Shown here piece by piece: positions 25,812-33,851 of a DNA stretch of 42,531 bases (the first letter of the stretch is position 1; every line of letters starts with the position of its first letter). The notes under the pieces were generated by a model that saw nothing but the letters and a program-made list of their open reading frames with translations, ran no database searches and was not told the origin of the DNA. Source of the DNA: Prevotella sp. UBA5387 (GTDB taxonomy: Bacteria; Bacteroidota; Bacteroidia; Bacteroidales; Bacteroidaceae); NCBI GenBank assembly GCA_002407775.1, contig DHOP01000090.1:1-42531 (forward strand). The letters are read 5' to 3'. The translations under genes and the position numbers were made by a program.

Positions 25812-25841
25812 AAAAGAAACGTGCATTTGCACGTTTCTTTT
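25812..25841 (+). terminator. Terminator of prmA
   Basis: AAAAGAAACGTGC (25812-25824), loop ATTT, GCACGTTTCTTTT (25829-25841): perfect 13-bp stem just after the prmA stop. Its A/T ends allow it to work in both directions, also for the convergent HU-LysM gene. Confidence 0.88.
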
Positions 25842-25871
25842 ATATCATATTATCTATCAAGATAATTCCGA

Positions 25872-27350
25872 TTAAATTCCTTTCTTTTTGAGTTTTAGTT
25901 TAGGAATGCTGACTTTTTCGCCAACCTTGAAAGTCGTTCGCCCTTCATTTACAGCCTCAACATAACATTCCATTCCAGGACCAAGATAAGTCTTGCTGAT
26001 ACTTGACAAGGTTTGTCCACTTCGGACAGTGACTGTCTGATCTATTCCAATAATGTTATAGGCACCTGTTCGAACGCGTACATCACTGTTATACTTATTT
26101 ATTTGTGCCGTCTTCTTGGCTTCCTCTGCTTTTTCAACAGCTAGTTTCTTGGCCGCTTCTGTCTTCTCTGCTTCCTCTAAAGCAGTCTTTTCAGCTTGCA
26201 TTTTTGCAGCTGCTTCAGCTACCTTCTTCTGTGCTAAAGCAACGCTATCTGCTTTGGCTTTTTCTGCTGCTATACTATCCTGGTTCACTTTAGCTTTTGC
26301 CGGTGACTCCTGAGGCTGTAAAGTCAATGCTGCAACGGCCTCCAAATGTCTAATTCGATTGTCTCTTCGGTCAAGCTGAGTCAATAAATAGACCAAGCCA
26401 CCGATAAAAAAAGCAAATACAAACGCAGACACACCAAGAATTATACGCATGTGACGCTTCTGTTGATTGACGTTTTCTGTCAGGTCTTCTATTTGATTAT
26501 TTAATAGTTCAAGTCCAGCATCGTACTCTGATTGGTGTTCTTCGAGATTCTCTTCTTCCGGAGAGGGCTCTTCTTTTGATTCTTCAACAGGCTCCAGCAA
26601 AGGTTTTGCTGTTTGCTCAACAGGTAATGAGTCCTCTTCTATTTCATGTGTCTGCTGCTTTGTCTCTGCTTCGCTTGGTTGTTCTTTAAAAGTAGTTTGC
26701 TCTTCAGTATCAACTGTTTCAGACGCAATCTCGTTCTCATTAGGAGAGGGAAGTTCACTTATAGAGTCCGAAGGAGCCTCTTCTACTTCAGTCATAATTA
26801 CTTCTTGTTCTTCTTTATCTGAATCTATCAAACTTTCTGATTCATTAGCAGATATAACATTTTGAGATTGTTCAGAAGCAATAACAGTTTCATCGGAAAT
26901 TACCAAAGGTCCCCTTTCGTAGCTTTCTGTTTGCATTGGAGGATTGCTTACTGTCGAATCCATGTCAGTTTGTTCCTCTTGTTCCAACAAAGAGTCCGAA
27001 TACTTGTCATCTATATCGTTGAAGTCAACGCCATCGTTAACAATGACAGTATCAAACTGAGCAAACGGTTTGTTTACTAGATCGCGCATGGCAGTCTCAG
27101 CTGTGAAGCTTATTTTGTCTCTTCCCTCAATGACTATAGACTCTCCAGTATTCACATCCACGCTTTTACGAGGGGCAACGCTAGTAACTTTAAAAGTACC
27201 AAGACCTTTAATTTTAACGATTTTCTCTTTGCGAAGTCCATCACCAATCACCTCAAAAATATCAGTAATGAACTGGTCAGAGGCAGTCTTGTCTAGACCG
27301 AACTTATCAATCAAAACTTTGGCCAAATCCTTATTCCCTATCTTTCTCAT
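25872..27350 (-). CDS. HU-domain / transmembrane / LysM fusion protein
   Basis: A 492-residue protein of unusual design. Residues 1-95 form an HU/IHF-like DNA-binding domain (DLAKVLIDKFGLDKTASDQF, then IKGLGTFKVTSVAPRKSVD). About 95-290 is a long acidic linker rich in Glu and Ser. A single transmembrane helix follows at about 302-325 (IILGVSAFVFAFFIGGLVYLL), with basic residues (KRH) before it, so the N-terminus should be cytoplasmic. About 345-415 is an Ala/Lys/Glu coiled coil, and about 437-485 is a LysM domain (VRSGQTLSSISKTYLG to VGEKVSIPK). The layout suggests a tether between nucleoid, inner membrane and peptidoglycan. Start at ATG 27350; 14 bases after the HU gene. Confidence 0.85.
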   Translation of the reverse strand: MRKIGNKDLAKVLIDKFGLDKTASDQFITDIFEVIGDGLRKEKIVKIKGLGTFKVTSVAPRKSVDVNTGESIVIEGRDKISFTAETAMRDLVNKPFAQFDTVIVNDGVDFNDIDDKYSDSLLEQEEQTDMDSTVSNPPMQTESYERGPLVISDETVIASEQSQNVISANESESLIDSDKEEQEVIMTEVEEAPSDSISELPSPNENEIASETVDTEEQTTFKEQPSEAETKQQTHEIEEDSLPVEQTAKPLLEPVEESKEEPSPEEENLEEHQSEYDAGLELLNNQIEDLTENVNQQKRHMRIILGVSAFVFAFFIGGLVYLLTQLDRRDNRIRHLEAVAALTLQPQESPAKAKVNQDSIAAEKAKADSVALAQKKVAEAAAKMQAEKTALEEAEKTEAAKKLAVEKAEEAKKTAQINKYNSDVRVRTGAYNIIGIDQTVTVRSGQTLSSISKTYLGPGMECYVEAVNEGRTTFKVGEKVSIPKLKLKKKGI

Positions 27351-27364
27351 AATCAACCTAATAA

Positions 27365-27643
27365 TTAAGAGTCCTTCAATGCTTCCTTAATGTATGCAAC
27401 AGGTCTGAAATTGAGAATAAGTTTGGGTGGTACAAGCATGCGTTGCTGTGTGCTAGGGTTTACAACGATGCGCTCCAAGCGCTTCTTTACTTCAAACGTT
27501 CCATAGTTAGAGATCTGTACACTGTCGCCTTCTGCGAACTGAGACCCCATAGAATCGATGACCTCTGTCACCATTTTCTGGGTGTCTGCCTGCGTGTAAC
27601 CTGCTCGCTGAGCTAGGTCTGCAATAAATTCTTTGTTGTTCAT
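27365..27643 (-). CDS. HU/IHF-family DNA-binding protein
   Basis: A 92-residue HU-like protein (NNKEFIADLAQRAGYTQADTQKM, then ISNYGTFEVKKR, and the DNA-binding arm region NPSTQQRMLVPP). Unlike canonical HU it has a shortened arm lacking the GRNPxTG sequence. Its start codon overlaps the rimO stop (ATGA), and the HU-LysM gene follows 14 bases after it, so all three form one operon. It may heterodimerise with the HU domain of its neighbour; this is inference. Confidence 0.88.
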   Translation of the reverse strand: MNNKEFIADLAQRAGYTQADTQKMVTEVIDSMGSQFAEGDSVQISNYGTFEVKKRLERIVVNPSTQQRMLVPPKLILNFRPVAYIKEALKDS

Positions 27644-28968
27644 ACCTCTCCGTATAAGTCAAATTCATCACTATCGATAATCTTCACATCATAGAAACAG
27701 CCTTTACGTAACTGACGATTTGCTAGAATAAGCACCTCAGGATCGACTTCTGGCGAACTGTATTCGGTACGGCCAACATAGTAATCGCCTTCTTTTCTGT
27801 CAATGATCACTTTGAATGTTTTCCCGACTTTAGCGGCTTCTATCTCGGCACTAATATCTTGTTGTAAGGCCATCAATTTATCAAGGCGATGCTGTTTCAC
27901 GTCCTCGGGAACATCATCCTTGTAATGCTGTGCCGAATAGGTGCCTGGTTCCTCGGAGTAAGTGAATGCCCCCATACGCTCAAAACGTGCTTCACGCAGA
28001 AAGTCAAGCAACTCTTGGAAGTCTTCTTCTGTCTCTCCTGGGAAACCAACCATCAGTGTTGTGCGTAGAGTAATACCCGGAACACGTTCACGTATAGTAC
28101 GAATAAGCTCCAAGGTCTCTGCTTTAGTCACATGACGAAGCATTCTTGTAAGCATGTTGTCTGAGATATGCTGAAGCGCTATATCCAGATAATTGCATAC
28201 ATTAGCATTATCACGCATCACATCAAGCAACTCCATGGGAAACTGATTGGGATAGGCATAATGCAAACGAATCCATTTTACGCCTTTTATATGAGCCATT
28301 CTATCGATGAGTTCAGCAATTCTTGTTTCACCATAGAGATCTCGGCCATAGTAGGTCAGTTCCTGCTCAATAATCTGGAACTCCTTTACGCCTTCGCCTA
28401 CTAATTCCTTTACCTCATCCAAAATGTCATCTATCGGCCTTGATACATGTTTACCGGTAATTAGGGGAATAGCGCAATAGGCACAGTGCCGATCGCAACC
28501 CTCAGCAATTTTGACGTACGCATAATGATGTGGAGTTGTTAGTTTGCGGCTGCCACTAGCACGCTCACGAGTAGCTGCAAAGTTGACAAGCTCTCCGTCT
28601 GTCGTTCTTGCAGGTCCCAAATCCTGTAAAAGTTGCTTATAATTGAACTTTCCATAGAACTTATCCACCTCGGGAATCGATGTTTCTAAGTCTGATTTAT
28701 AACGTTCTGAAAGACAACCCATCACATACAAACGGCTCAACTTACCCTTTTGCTTAGCCTTGACAAATTCCAAGATGGTATTTATACTCTCCTCCTTAGC
28801 ACTCTCAATAAAGCCGCATGTGTTGATGACAGCTATTTCTCCCTGTGGTCTCATGGAGTCATGGGTACAGTGATAGCCAGCATTTTCAAATTGCCGCATA
28901 AGTTGTTCAGAATCCACAAGATTCTTCGAACAACCCATAGTGATGAAATCTATATAATTCTTCTTCAT
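27640..28968 (-). CDS. rimO: Ribosomal protein S12 methylthiotransferase
   Basis: Radical SAM enzyme adding a methylthio group to an Asp of ribosomal protein S12, 442 residues. The N-terminal cluster ligands are C13, C51 and C85 (TMGCSKNLVDSE, INTCGFIESAKEES, MGCLSERY); the radical SAM CxxxCxxC is C158, C162, C165 in EGCDRHCAYCAIP. A C-terminal TRAM domain follows. Overlaps the HU gene by four bases. The repeat cluster at 29001-29110 lies upstream of it. Confidence 0.95.
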   Translation of the reverse strand: MKKNYIDFITMGCSKNLVDSEQLMRQFENAGYHCTHDSMRPQGEIAVINTCGFIESAKEESINTILEFVKAKQKGKLSRLYVMGCLSERYKSDLETSIPEVDKFYGKFNYKQLLQDLGPARTTDGELVNFAATRERASGSRKLTTPHHYAYVKIAEGCDRHCAYCAIPLITGKHVSRPIDDILDEVKELVGEGVKEFQIIEQELTYYGRDLYGETRIAELIDRMAHIKGVKWIRLHYAYPNQFPMELLDVMRDNANVCNYLDIALQHISDNMLTRMLRHVTKAETLELIRTIRERVPGITLRTTLMVGFPGETEEDFQELLDFLREARFERMGAFTYSEEPGTYSAQHYKDDVPEDVKQHRLDKLMALQQDISAEIEAAKVGKTFKVIIDRKEGDYYVGRTEYSSPEVDPEVLILANRQLRKGCFYDVKIIDSDEFDLYGEV

Positions 28969-29307
28969 TAAATCGATACAATATTTATCAGAATACCACT
29001 TGAATAGTGGAGTTATCTCATTCTTTTCAATATGTGATTCAATTTGATTTACGCTCTAATTCAATTTGATTCACAATGTGTTTCAATTTGATTCAATATC
29101 TCAGATGACTTGTTTTTCGTTGTCAAAAGCAATAGACGAAATTCTGCGAAACGGTCGAAGGTATAATTAGGAAGGGAGCTTGTATATCTATGAGCATACT
29201 TCAGCCCCATGTCACCCCAACACCTAATGTGTCTTTTCTCTTACTTGACCCCTTTGTGTCTTTGGCTGATTTATATGTGGATCTGCTCTAGAATTGAAGA
29301 AATAACA
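28969..29307. other. Gene-free region between ftsY and rimO
   Basis: About 340 bases with no credible gene. The half next to rimO holds 22-nt periodic repeats (array D) and a small hairpin CCACT-TGAAT-AGTGG (28996-29010). I see no distinct structure at 29111-29307. Confidence 0.65.
29001..29110. repeat. Array D: 22-nt periodic repeats with TGATTnAC arms
   Basis: TTCAATTTGATT occurs three times with an exact 22-base period (starting 29038, 29060, 29082). Laid out as 22-nt units (29023, 29045, 29067, 29089), each is an 8-3-8 imperfect palindrome followed by three bases, mostly ATT, the same layout as arrays A-C but with different arms (TGATTCAC / GTGATTCA). A weaker unit at 29001-29022 would make five. 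It lies 33-142 bases upstream of rimO. Confidence 0.6.
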
Positions 29308-30255
29308 TTAAAATAATGAGTCAACAAACTCCTTGCGATTGAACAGTTGCAAGTCTTCCATCTTTTCACCAAGCCCAATATACTTCACAGGCACCTTGAG
29401 TTGGTCGGAAATTCCGATGACGACACCACCTTTCGCGGTTCCATCGAGCTTTGTTATAGCTAACGAGGTAATCTGCGTTACTGCTGAAAACTGCTTTGCC
29501 TGCTCAAAGGCATTTTGTCCAGTACTGCCATCAAGCACCAACAATACCTCGTCAGGTGCAGCGGGCAGGACCTTCTTCATCACATCCTTGATTTTCTTCA
29601 GTTCGTTCATCAATCCCACCTTGTTGTGTAGACGACCAGCAGTATCGATGATAACAACATCTGCATCATTAGCCTTAGCACTCTGAAGCGTATCGAAAGC
29701 AACACTTGCTGGGTCGGAACCCATCTGTTGTTTGATAACGGGCACTCCTACACGGTCTCCCCAAATCGAAATTTGTTCAACAGCAGCTGCACGGAATGTG
29801 TCTGCAGCACCAAGGTAAACCTTCTGTCCTGCCTGCTTGAATTGATAAGCTAACTTTCCGATAGTAGTGGTCTTTCCCACACCATTCACACCGACAACTA
29901 ATATCACATACGGCTTGTGGTCAGTGGGAAGGTCCCAACTATCTCCATCTTCAGTGTTATTTTCCATAAGGAGTGAAGCAATCTCCTCCTTAAGAATGTC
30001 ATTAAGCTCCGATGTGGAGACATATTTATCTCGTTTAACACGTTCCTCGATGCGATGAATGATTTTGAGCGTTGTGTCAACTCCCACATCAGAAGTAATA
30101 AGCACTTCCTCCAAGTTATCAAGCACATCGTCGTCCACCTCAGACTTTCCGGCGATTGCTCGGGTAAACTTTGAGAATACGTTCTGCTTGGTTTTCTCCA
30201 AGCCTTGATCCAAAGTCTCTTTCTTTTTCTTATTGAACAGTCCGAAAATGCCCAT
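29308..30255 (-). CDS. ftsY: Signal recognition particle receptor FtsY
   Basis: SRP receptor GTPase, 315 residues, docking SRP-ribosome complexes at the membrane. The NG domain shows GVNGVGKTT (122-130), DTFRAAAVEQ, DTAGRLHN and TKLDGTAKGG. The N-terminal acidic A domain is almost absent, as in other short FtsY proteins; the first residues (MGIFGLFNKKKKET) may form a membrane-binding amphipathic helix. A -7-like TAAGTTTG lies at 30281-30288 on the - strand. Confidence 0.97.
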   Translation of the reverse strand: MGIFGLFNKKKKETLDQGLEKTKQNVFSKFTRAIAGKSEVDDDVLDNLEEVLITSDVGVDTTLKIIHRIEERVKRDKYVSTSELNDILKEEIASLLMENNTEDGDSWDLPTDHKPYVILVVGVNGVGKTTTIGKLAYQFKQAGQKVYLGAADTFRAAAVEQISIWGDRVGVPVIKQQMGSDPASVAFDTLQSAKANDADVVIIDTAGRLHNKVGLMNELKKIKDVMKKVLPAAPDEVLLVLDGSTGQNAFEQAKQFSAVTQITSLAITKLDGTAKGGVVIGISDQLKVPVKYIGLGEKMEDLQLFNRKEFVDSLF

Positions 30256-30604
30256 GAGTCGCTATTATATATAATTTATGCAAACTTACGGAAAAATCCC
30301 GAATTTTTGGCCCGTTACATCAAAAAACTGATGAAAGAATTTCATTTTTATGACTGAGTTATTTCTTTCAAATAAGTCAATTACGATTTACAGATGCTTC
30401 TAGTTTAAATGATTAGCAATGATAGAGATCAGCATAAGTAACAGAAAAGGTCTGATTTGCCAAACAATACCTGCAAATTTGATTACTGATTATGATAATA
30501 ATCGACAATAATATAAATAATTTTTATTTGATATGTAAAATATCCAACAGAATCGTTGCTAATTCAAAAAAAACAAATAAGTTTGCAAGGGAATGGTAAA
30601 TCTA
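30256..30604. other. Gene-free divergent region between ftsY and the cyd operon
   Basis: About 350 AT-rich bases. Contains the ftsY -7-like element (30281-30288), a palindrome ATGAAA-GAA-TTTCAT near 30331-30345, and the cyd promoter (30556-30585). No gene seen. Confidence 0.6.
30556..30585 (+). promoter_or_regulatory. Promoter of the cyd operon
   Basis: TTG (30556-30558), a 19-base spacer, TAAGTTTG (30578-30585). The transcription start should fall near 30592, which supports the ATG at 30605 over the one at 30593 as start of the first gene. Confidence 0.6.
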
Positions 30605-30841
30605 ATGAATTTCAAAAATACTAAGGCCTATCGATTCCTTTATAATGTCTTTCACCTTTATAGTGATGGATTTCGTAATATGACCATAGGGAAAACCTTA
30701 TGGGCAGTTATACTCATCAAACTATTCATCATTTTTGTCATTCTCAAGTTATTCTTTTTCCCAAACTTCCTTCATGAACAAGCAACGAAAGGCCAAGAAA
30801 GTGAGTATGTATCAAAGCAAGTTATTGAAAGAAGCAAATAA
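30605..30841 (+). CDS. DUF4492 small membrane protein of the cyd operon
   Basis: A 78-residue protein with one strongly hydrophobic segment (LWAVILIKLFIIFVILKLFF) and the upstream motif YSDGFRNMTIGK typical of DUF4492. In Bacteroidetes this small protein regularly precedes cydA; it may be an accessory subunit like CydX, but that is inference. Start chosen at 30605 (MNFKN) because the promoter places the transcript start at about 30592; an ATG at 30593 would be leaderless. 20 bases separate it from cydA. Confidence 0.85.
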   Translation: MNFKNTKAYRFLYNVFHLYSDGFRNMTIGKTLWAVILIKLFIIFVILKLFFFPNFLHEQATKGQESEYVSKQVIERSK

Positions 30842-30861
30842 TAAATCTTAATTTACCCAAT

Positions 30862-32445
30862 ATGTATAATCTATTATTAGACATTACCAATGCAACGATA
30901 GACTGGTCGAGAGCCCAGTTTGCGTTGACTGCGATCTACCATTGGCTATTTGTCCCCCTAACCCTTGGCCTGGCTGTGGTTATGGGCATTGCGGAAACTT
31001 GTTTTTACCGTACTAAAAAAGTCTTCTGGAAGGATGTTGCACGCTTCTGGCAGAAACTCTTCGGTATCAACTTTGCCATGGGCATTGCCACTGGTATCAT
31101 TCTCGAGTTTGAGTTTGGTACCAACTGGAGCAACTATTCCTGGATGGTTGGTGACGTCTTTGGCGCCCCTTTGGCTATAGAGGGCATCCTGGCGTTCTTT
31201 ATGGAGGCTACCTTTGTGGCTGTCATGTTCTTTGGTTGGGAGAAAGTGTCACAGGGCTTCCATCTTGCCGCAACATGGCTTACTGGTCTAGGTGCTACCC
31301 TCTCTGCTTGGTGGATCCTCGTTGCCAATGCATGGATGCAATATCCCGTGGGCCAAGAGTTCAATCCTGATACCATGCGTTTTGAGATGACCTCGTTTCT
31401 CGATGTGGCACTGTCTCCATTTGCTGTGGACAAATTCTTCCATACAGTTACATCTTCATGGATTGTGGGAGCTATATTCACTGTCGGCGTGAGCAGTTGG
31501 TACCTCTTGAAGCATCGCGAACAGAAACTTGCCAAGGCCAGCATCAAGATAAGTGGTATTGTCGGACTGGTGGCATCTGTCCTTGCTGCCATCACGGGCG
31601 ACAACTCAGCATACATGGTTTCGAGCGTGCAGCCTATGAAACTGGCTGCCATGGAAGCCTTGTATAATGGAGGAGAGAGTCAGCCACTGACTATCATTGC
31701 AGCCGTAAATCCATTTGAACAACCAGACTATGTAAACGAGCAACATGCTCCATTACGCATCGCTGTACCTAATGGATTGTCCTTCCTGGCAACTCGCTCG
31801 TTAAACGGTTACGTGCCTGGTGTGAACAATCTCATCAATGGTTACACCCATCCAGATGGTTTAACAGTGCCTTCGTTTGCAGAGAAGATTGCTAGTGGGA
31901 AAAAAGCCATTGTCGCTCTGCAGAAATACCGTGAGGCTACGGCTGGCTTGAAGAACGGTGCCGCACTTCCGGCAGAGGCCAAGGCTCAATTACCAATATT
32001 GAAAGATAACATCAAAAACTTCGGTTATGGCTATATCAAGGACGTAAACGACTTGGTACCGCACATCCCACTCACCTTCTATGCCTTCCGTGCAATGGTC
32101 GGACTAGGTATGCTCTTTATTCTATTTTTCCTCGTTGTGCTCTTCTTTGTCTACAAGAAGGATATCCTTCAATATCGTTGGCTGCATTGGGCAGGTTTGT
32201 GTATCTTACCATTTGGCTGGATTGCAAGTGAGGCCGGCTGGATAGTTGCAGAGATGGGGCGGCAGCCATGGACCATCCAGGACATGCTACCCGTGGGTGT
32301 CGCCGTGTCCAATATACCTTCTGGTAGCATTGCACTGACATTCTTCATCTTCCTATTCCTATTCACCTCACTGCTCATTGTCGAGATTAGCATTCTCACG
32401 AAGCAGATTAAGAAGGGCCCAGAATACACAGAAGTAACACATTAA
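30862..32445 (+). CDS. cydA: Cytochrome bd ubiquinol oxidase subunit I
   Basis: Heme-bearing subunit of the high-affinity quinol oxidase, 527 residues, nine-helix membrane protein. The N-terminal helix contains YHWLFVPLTLGL with the heme ligand His; EFEFGTNWSNYSWMVGDVFGAPLAIEG and the GRQPWTIQDMLP stretch are diagnostic. The periplasmic Q-loop is an unusual, long and variable region (about 260-390). Works with CydB; in an anaerobic gut bacterium it allows growth at nanomolar oxygen. Confidence 0.97.
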   Translation: MYNLLLDITNATIDWSRAQFALTAIYHWLFVPLTLGLAVVMGIAETCFYRTKKVFWKDVARFWQKLFGINFAMGIATGIILEFEFGTNWSNYSWMVGDVFGAPLAIEGILAFFMEATFVAVMFFGWEKVSQGFHLAATWLTGLGATLSAWWILVANAWMQYPVGQEFNPDTMRFEMTSFLDVALSPFAVDKFFHTVTSSWIVGAIFTVGVSSWYLLKHREQKLAKASIKISGIVGLVASVLAAITGDNSAYMVSSVQPMKLAAMEALYNGGESQPLTIIAAVNPFEQPDYVNEQHAPLRIAVPNGLSFLATRSLNGYVPGVNNLINGYTHPDGLTVPSFAEKIASGKKAIVALQKYREATAGLKNGAALPAEAKAQLPILKDNIKNFGYGYIKDVNDLVPHIPLTFYAFRAMVGLGMLFILFFLVVLFFVYKKDILQYRWLHWAGLCILPFGWIASEAGWIVAEMGRQPWTIQDMLPVGVAVSNIPSGSIALTFFIFLFLFTSLLIVEISILTKQIKKGPEYTEVTH

Positions 32446-32457
32446 AGCACTACAATC

Positions 32458-33600
32458 ATGACATACGAATTCTTACAAGAATATTGGTGGTTTGTCGTTT
32501 CCTTCATGGCGGCATTTCTAGTGTTCTTCCTGTTCGTTCAGGGGGCTAACTCGATGATATTCAATTTAGGCAAGACTCCAGAGGAACGTCGCTTGGTCAT
32601 CAACTCCACAGGGCGCAAATGGGAGTTCACTTTCACCACGTTGGTAACGTTTGGCGCATCGTTTTTTGCATCTTTCCCACTTTTTTACAGTACCAGTTTC
32701 GGTGGCGCTTATTGGATATGGATGCTCCTCCTCTTCTCTTTTGTCGTTCAGGCAGTGAGCTACGAGTTCCAAAATAAACTCGGTAATATCCTTGGTCCGA
32801 AGACTTTTCAAGTCTGCCTTATCATCAACGGTATCGTTGGACCACTTCTTTTGGGTGGCGCTGTAGCTACATTCTTCAATGGTAGCAACTTTGTGGTAGA
32901 GAAAAGCAATATGTATGCCAGCCTCCAACCAGTCATCAGCCACTGGGCAAATGCTAGCAACGGCCTTGATGCACTACTTGATGTGTGGAACTTGGTATTC
33001 GGTTTAGCCGTATTCTTCTTAACACGCATATTGGGAACACTCTATATCAACAACAACATCAGGGATGAAGCCATCCAAGGTCGCGTGCGCAAAGAATTGC
33101 TTATAAATACTATTGTTTTCCTTGTATTCTTCCTGTCATTCTTCGTTCGTACATTGTTGAAATCAGGATTTGCATTCGACCCAGCCACAAGGACTGTCTT
33201 TATGGAGCCCTATAAGTATTTCAATAATCTTGTTGAGATGTGGCCAGTCGCCGTCGTTCTGCTTTTGGGTGTAATGCTATTACTGTTTGGAACAGGAAAG
33301 ACACTGCTCGACAAGAATTACATCAAAGGCATTTGGCCTGCAGGCGTTGGTGTCATCATGGTAGTTCTAGCACTCCTTCTGACTGTCGGTTGGAACAACA
33401 CCTGCTTCTACCCGTCCAATGTTGATATTCAATATTCCCTGAATATACGCAACAGTAGTAGCAGTGAGACTACACTTCGCGTCATGGCCTATGTATCGTT
33501 GATTCTTCCTATTGTCATCGGTTATGCTTCCTACGCATGGTGGAGCATTGACAAGAAAAAAATAGATCGCCAGGAAATCCGCGAGGGAGATGCCTATTGA
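32458..33600 (+). CDS. cydB: Cytochrome bd ubiquinol oxidase subunit II
   Basis: Membrane partner of CydA, 380 residues with about nine hydrophobic helices. QGANSMIFNLGKTPEERR and WEFTFTTLVTFGASFFASFPLFY are characteristic of Bacteroidetes CydB. Starts 12 bases after cydA and is followed by a strong terminator. Confidence 0.95.
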   Translation: MTYEFLQEYWWFVVSFMAAFLVFFLFVQGANSMIFNLGKTPEERRLVINSTGRKWEFTFTTLVTFGASFFASFPLFYSTSFGGAYWIWMLLLFSFVVQAVSYEFQNKLGNILGPKTFQVCLIINGIVGPLLLGGAVATFFNGSNFVVEKSNMYASLQPVISHWANASNGLDALLDVWNLVFGLAVFFLTRILGTLYINNNIRDEAIQGRVRKELLINTIVFLVFFLSFFVRTLLKSGFAFDPATRTVFMEPYKYFNNLVEMWPVAVVLLLGVMLLLFGTGKTLLDKNYIKGIWPAGVGVIMVVLALLLTVGWNNTCFYPSNVDIQYSLNIRNSSSSETTLRVMAYVSLILPIVIGYASYAWWSIDKKKIDRQEIREGDAY

Positions 33601-33645
33601 TCTTGAAGCAGCTTAGTTTTGCAGACAACTTTGTATTTTAATGAT

Positions 33646-33683
33646 AACATAAAACCCAGAGCAAGCGCTCTGGGTTTTATGTT
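33646..33683 (+). terminator. Terminator of the cyd operon
   Basis: AACATAAAACCCAGAGC (33646-33662), loop AAGC, GCTCTGGGTTTTATGTT (33667-33683): perfect 17-bp inverted repeat 45 bases after the cydB stop. Symmetrical enough to serve the convergent rel gene. Confidence 0.88.
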
Positions 33684-33851
33684 TGTATCTAGTGTTGAAT
33701 ATCGAAAAGGAAGTGATATTAGTGATTATTGAATAAGTTCTTATGCCCTATTATTGAAAAGAAAAACTCCTTTCGCTTTTCAAATCCGAATAATATAGAA
33801 TACTCTAGTCAACCTATTCCCCACTCCGTTTCGTCTTGTAGGTTTCGTAGG

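Noticed and set aside
31134..31652. 172-codon open frame on the - strand
   Set aside because: Antisense to cydA; shadow frame.
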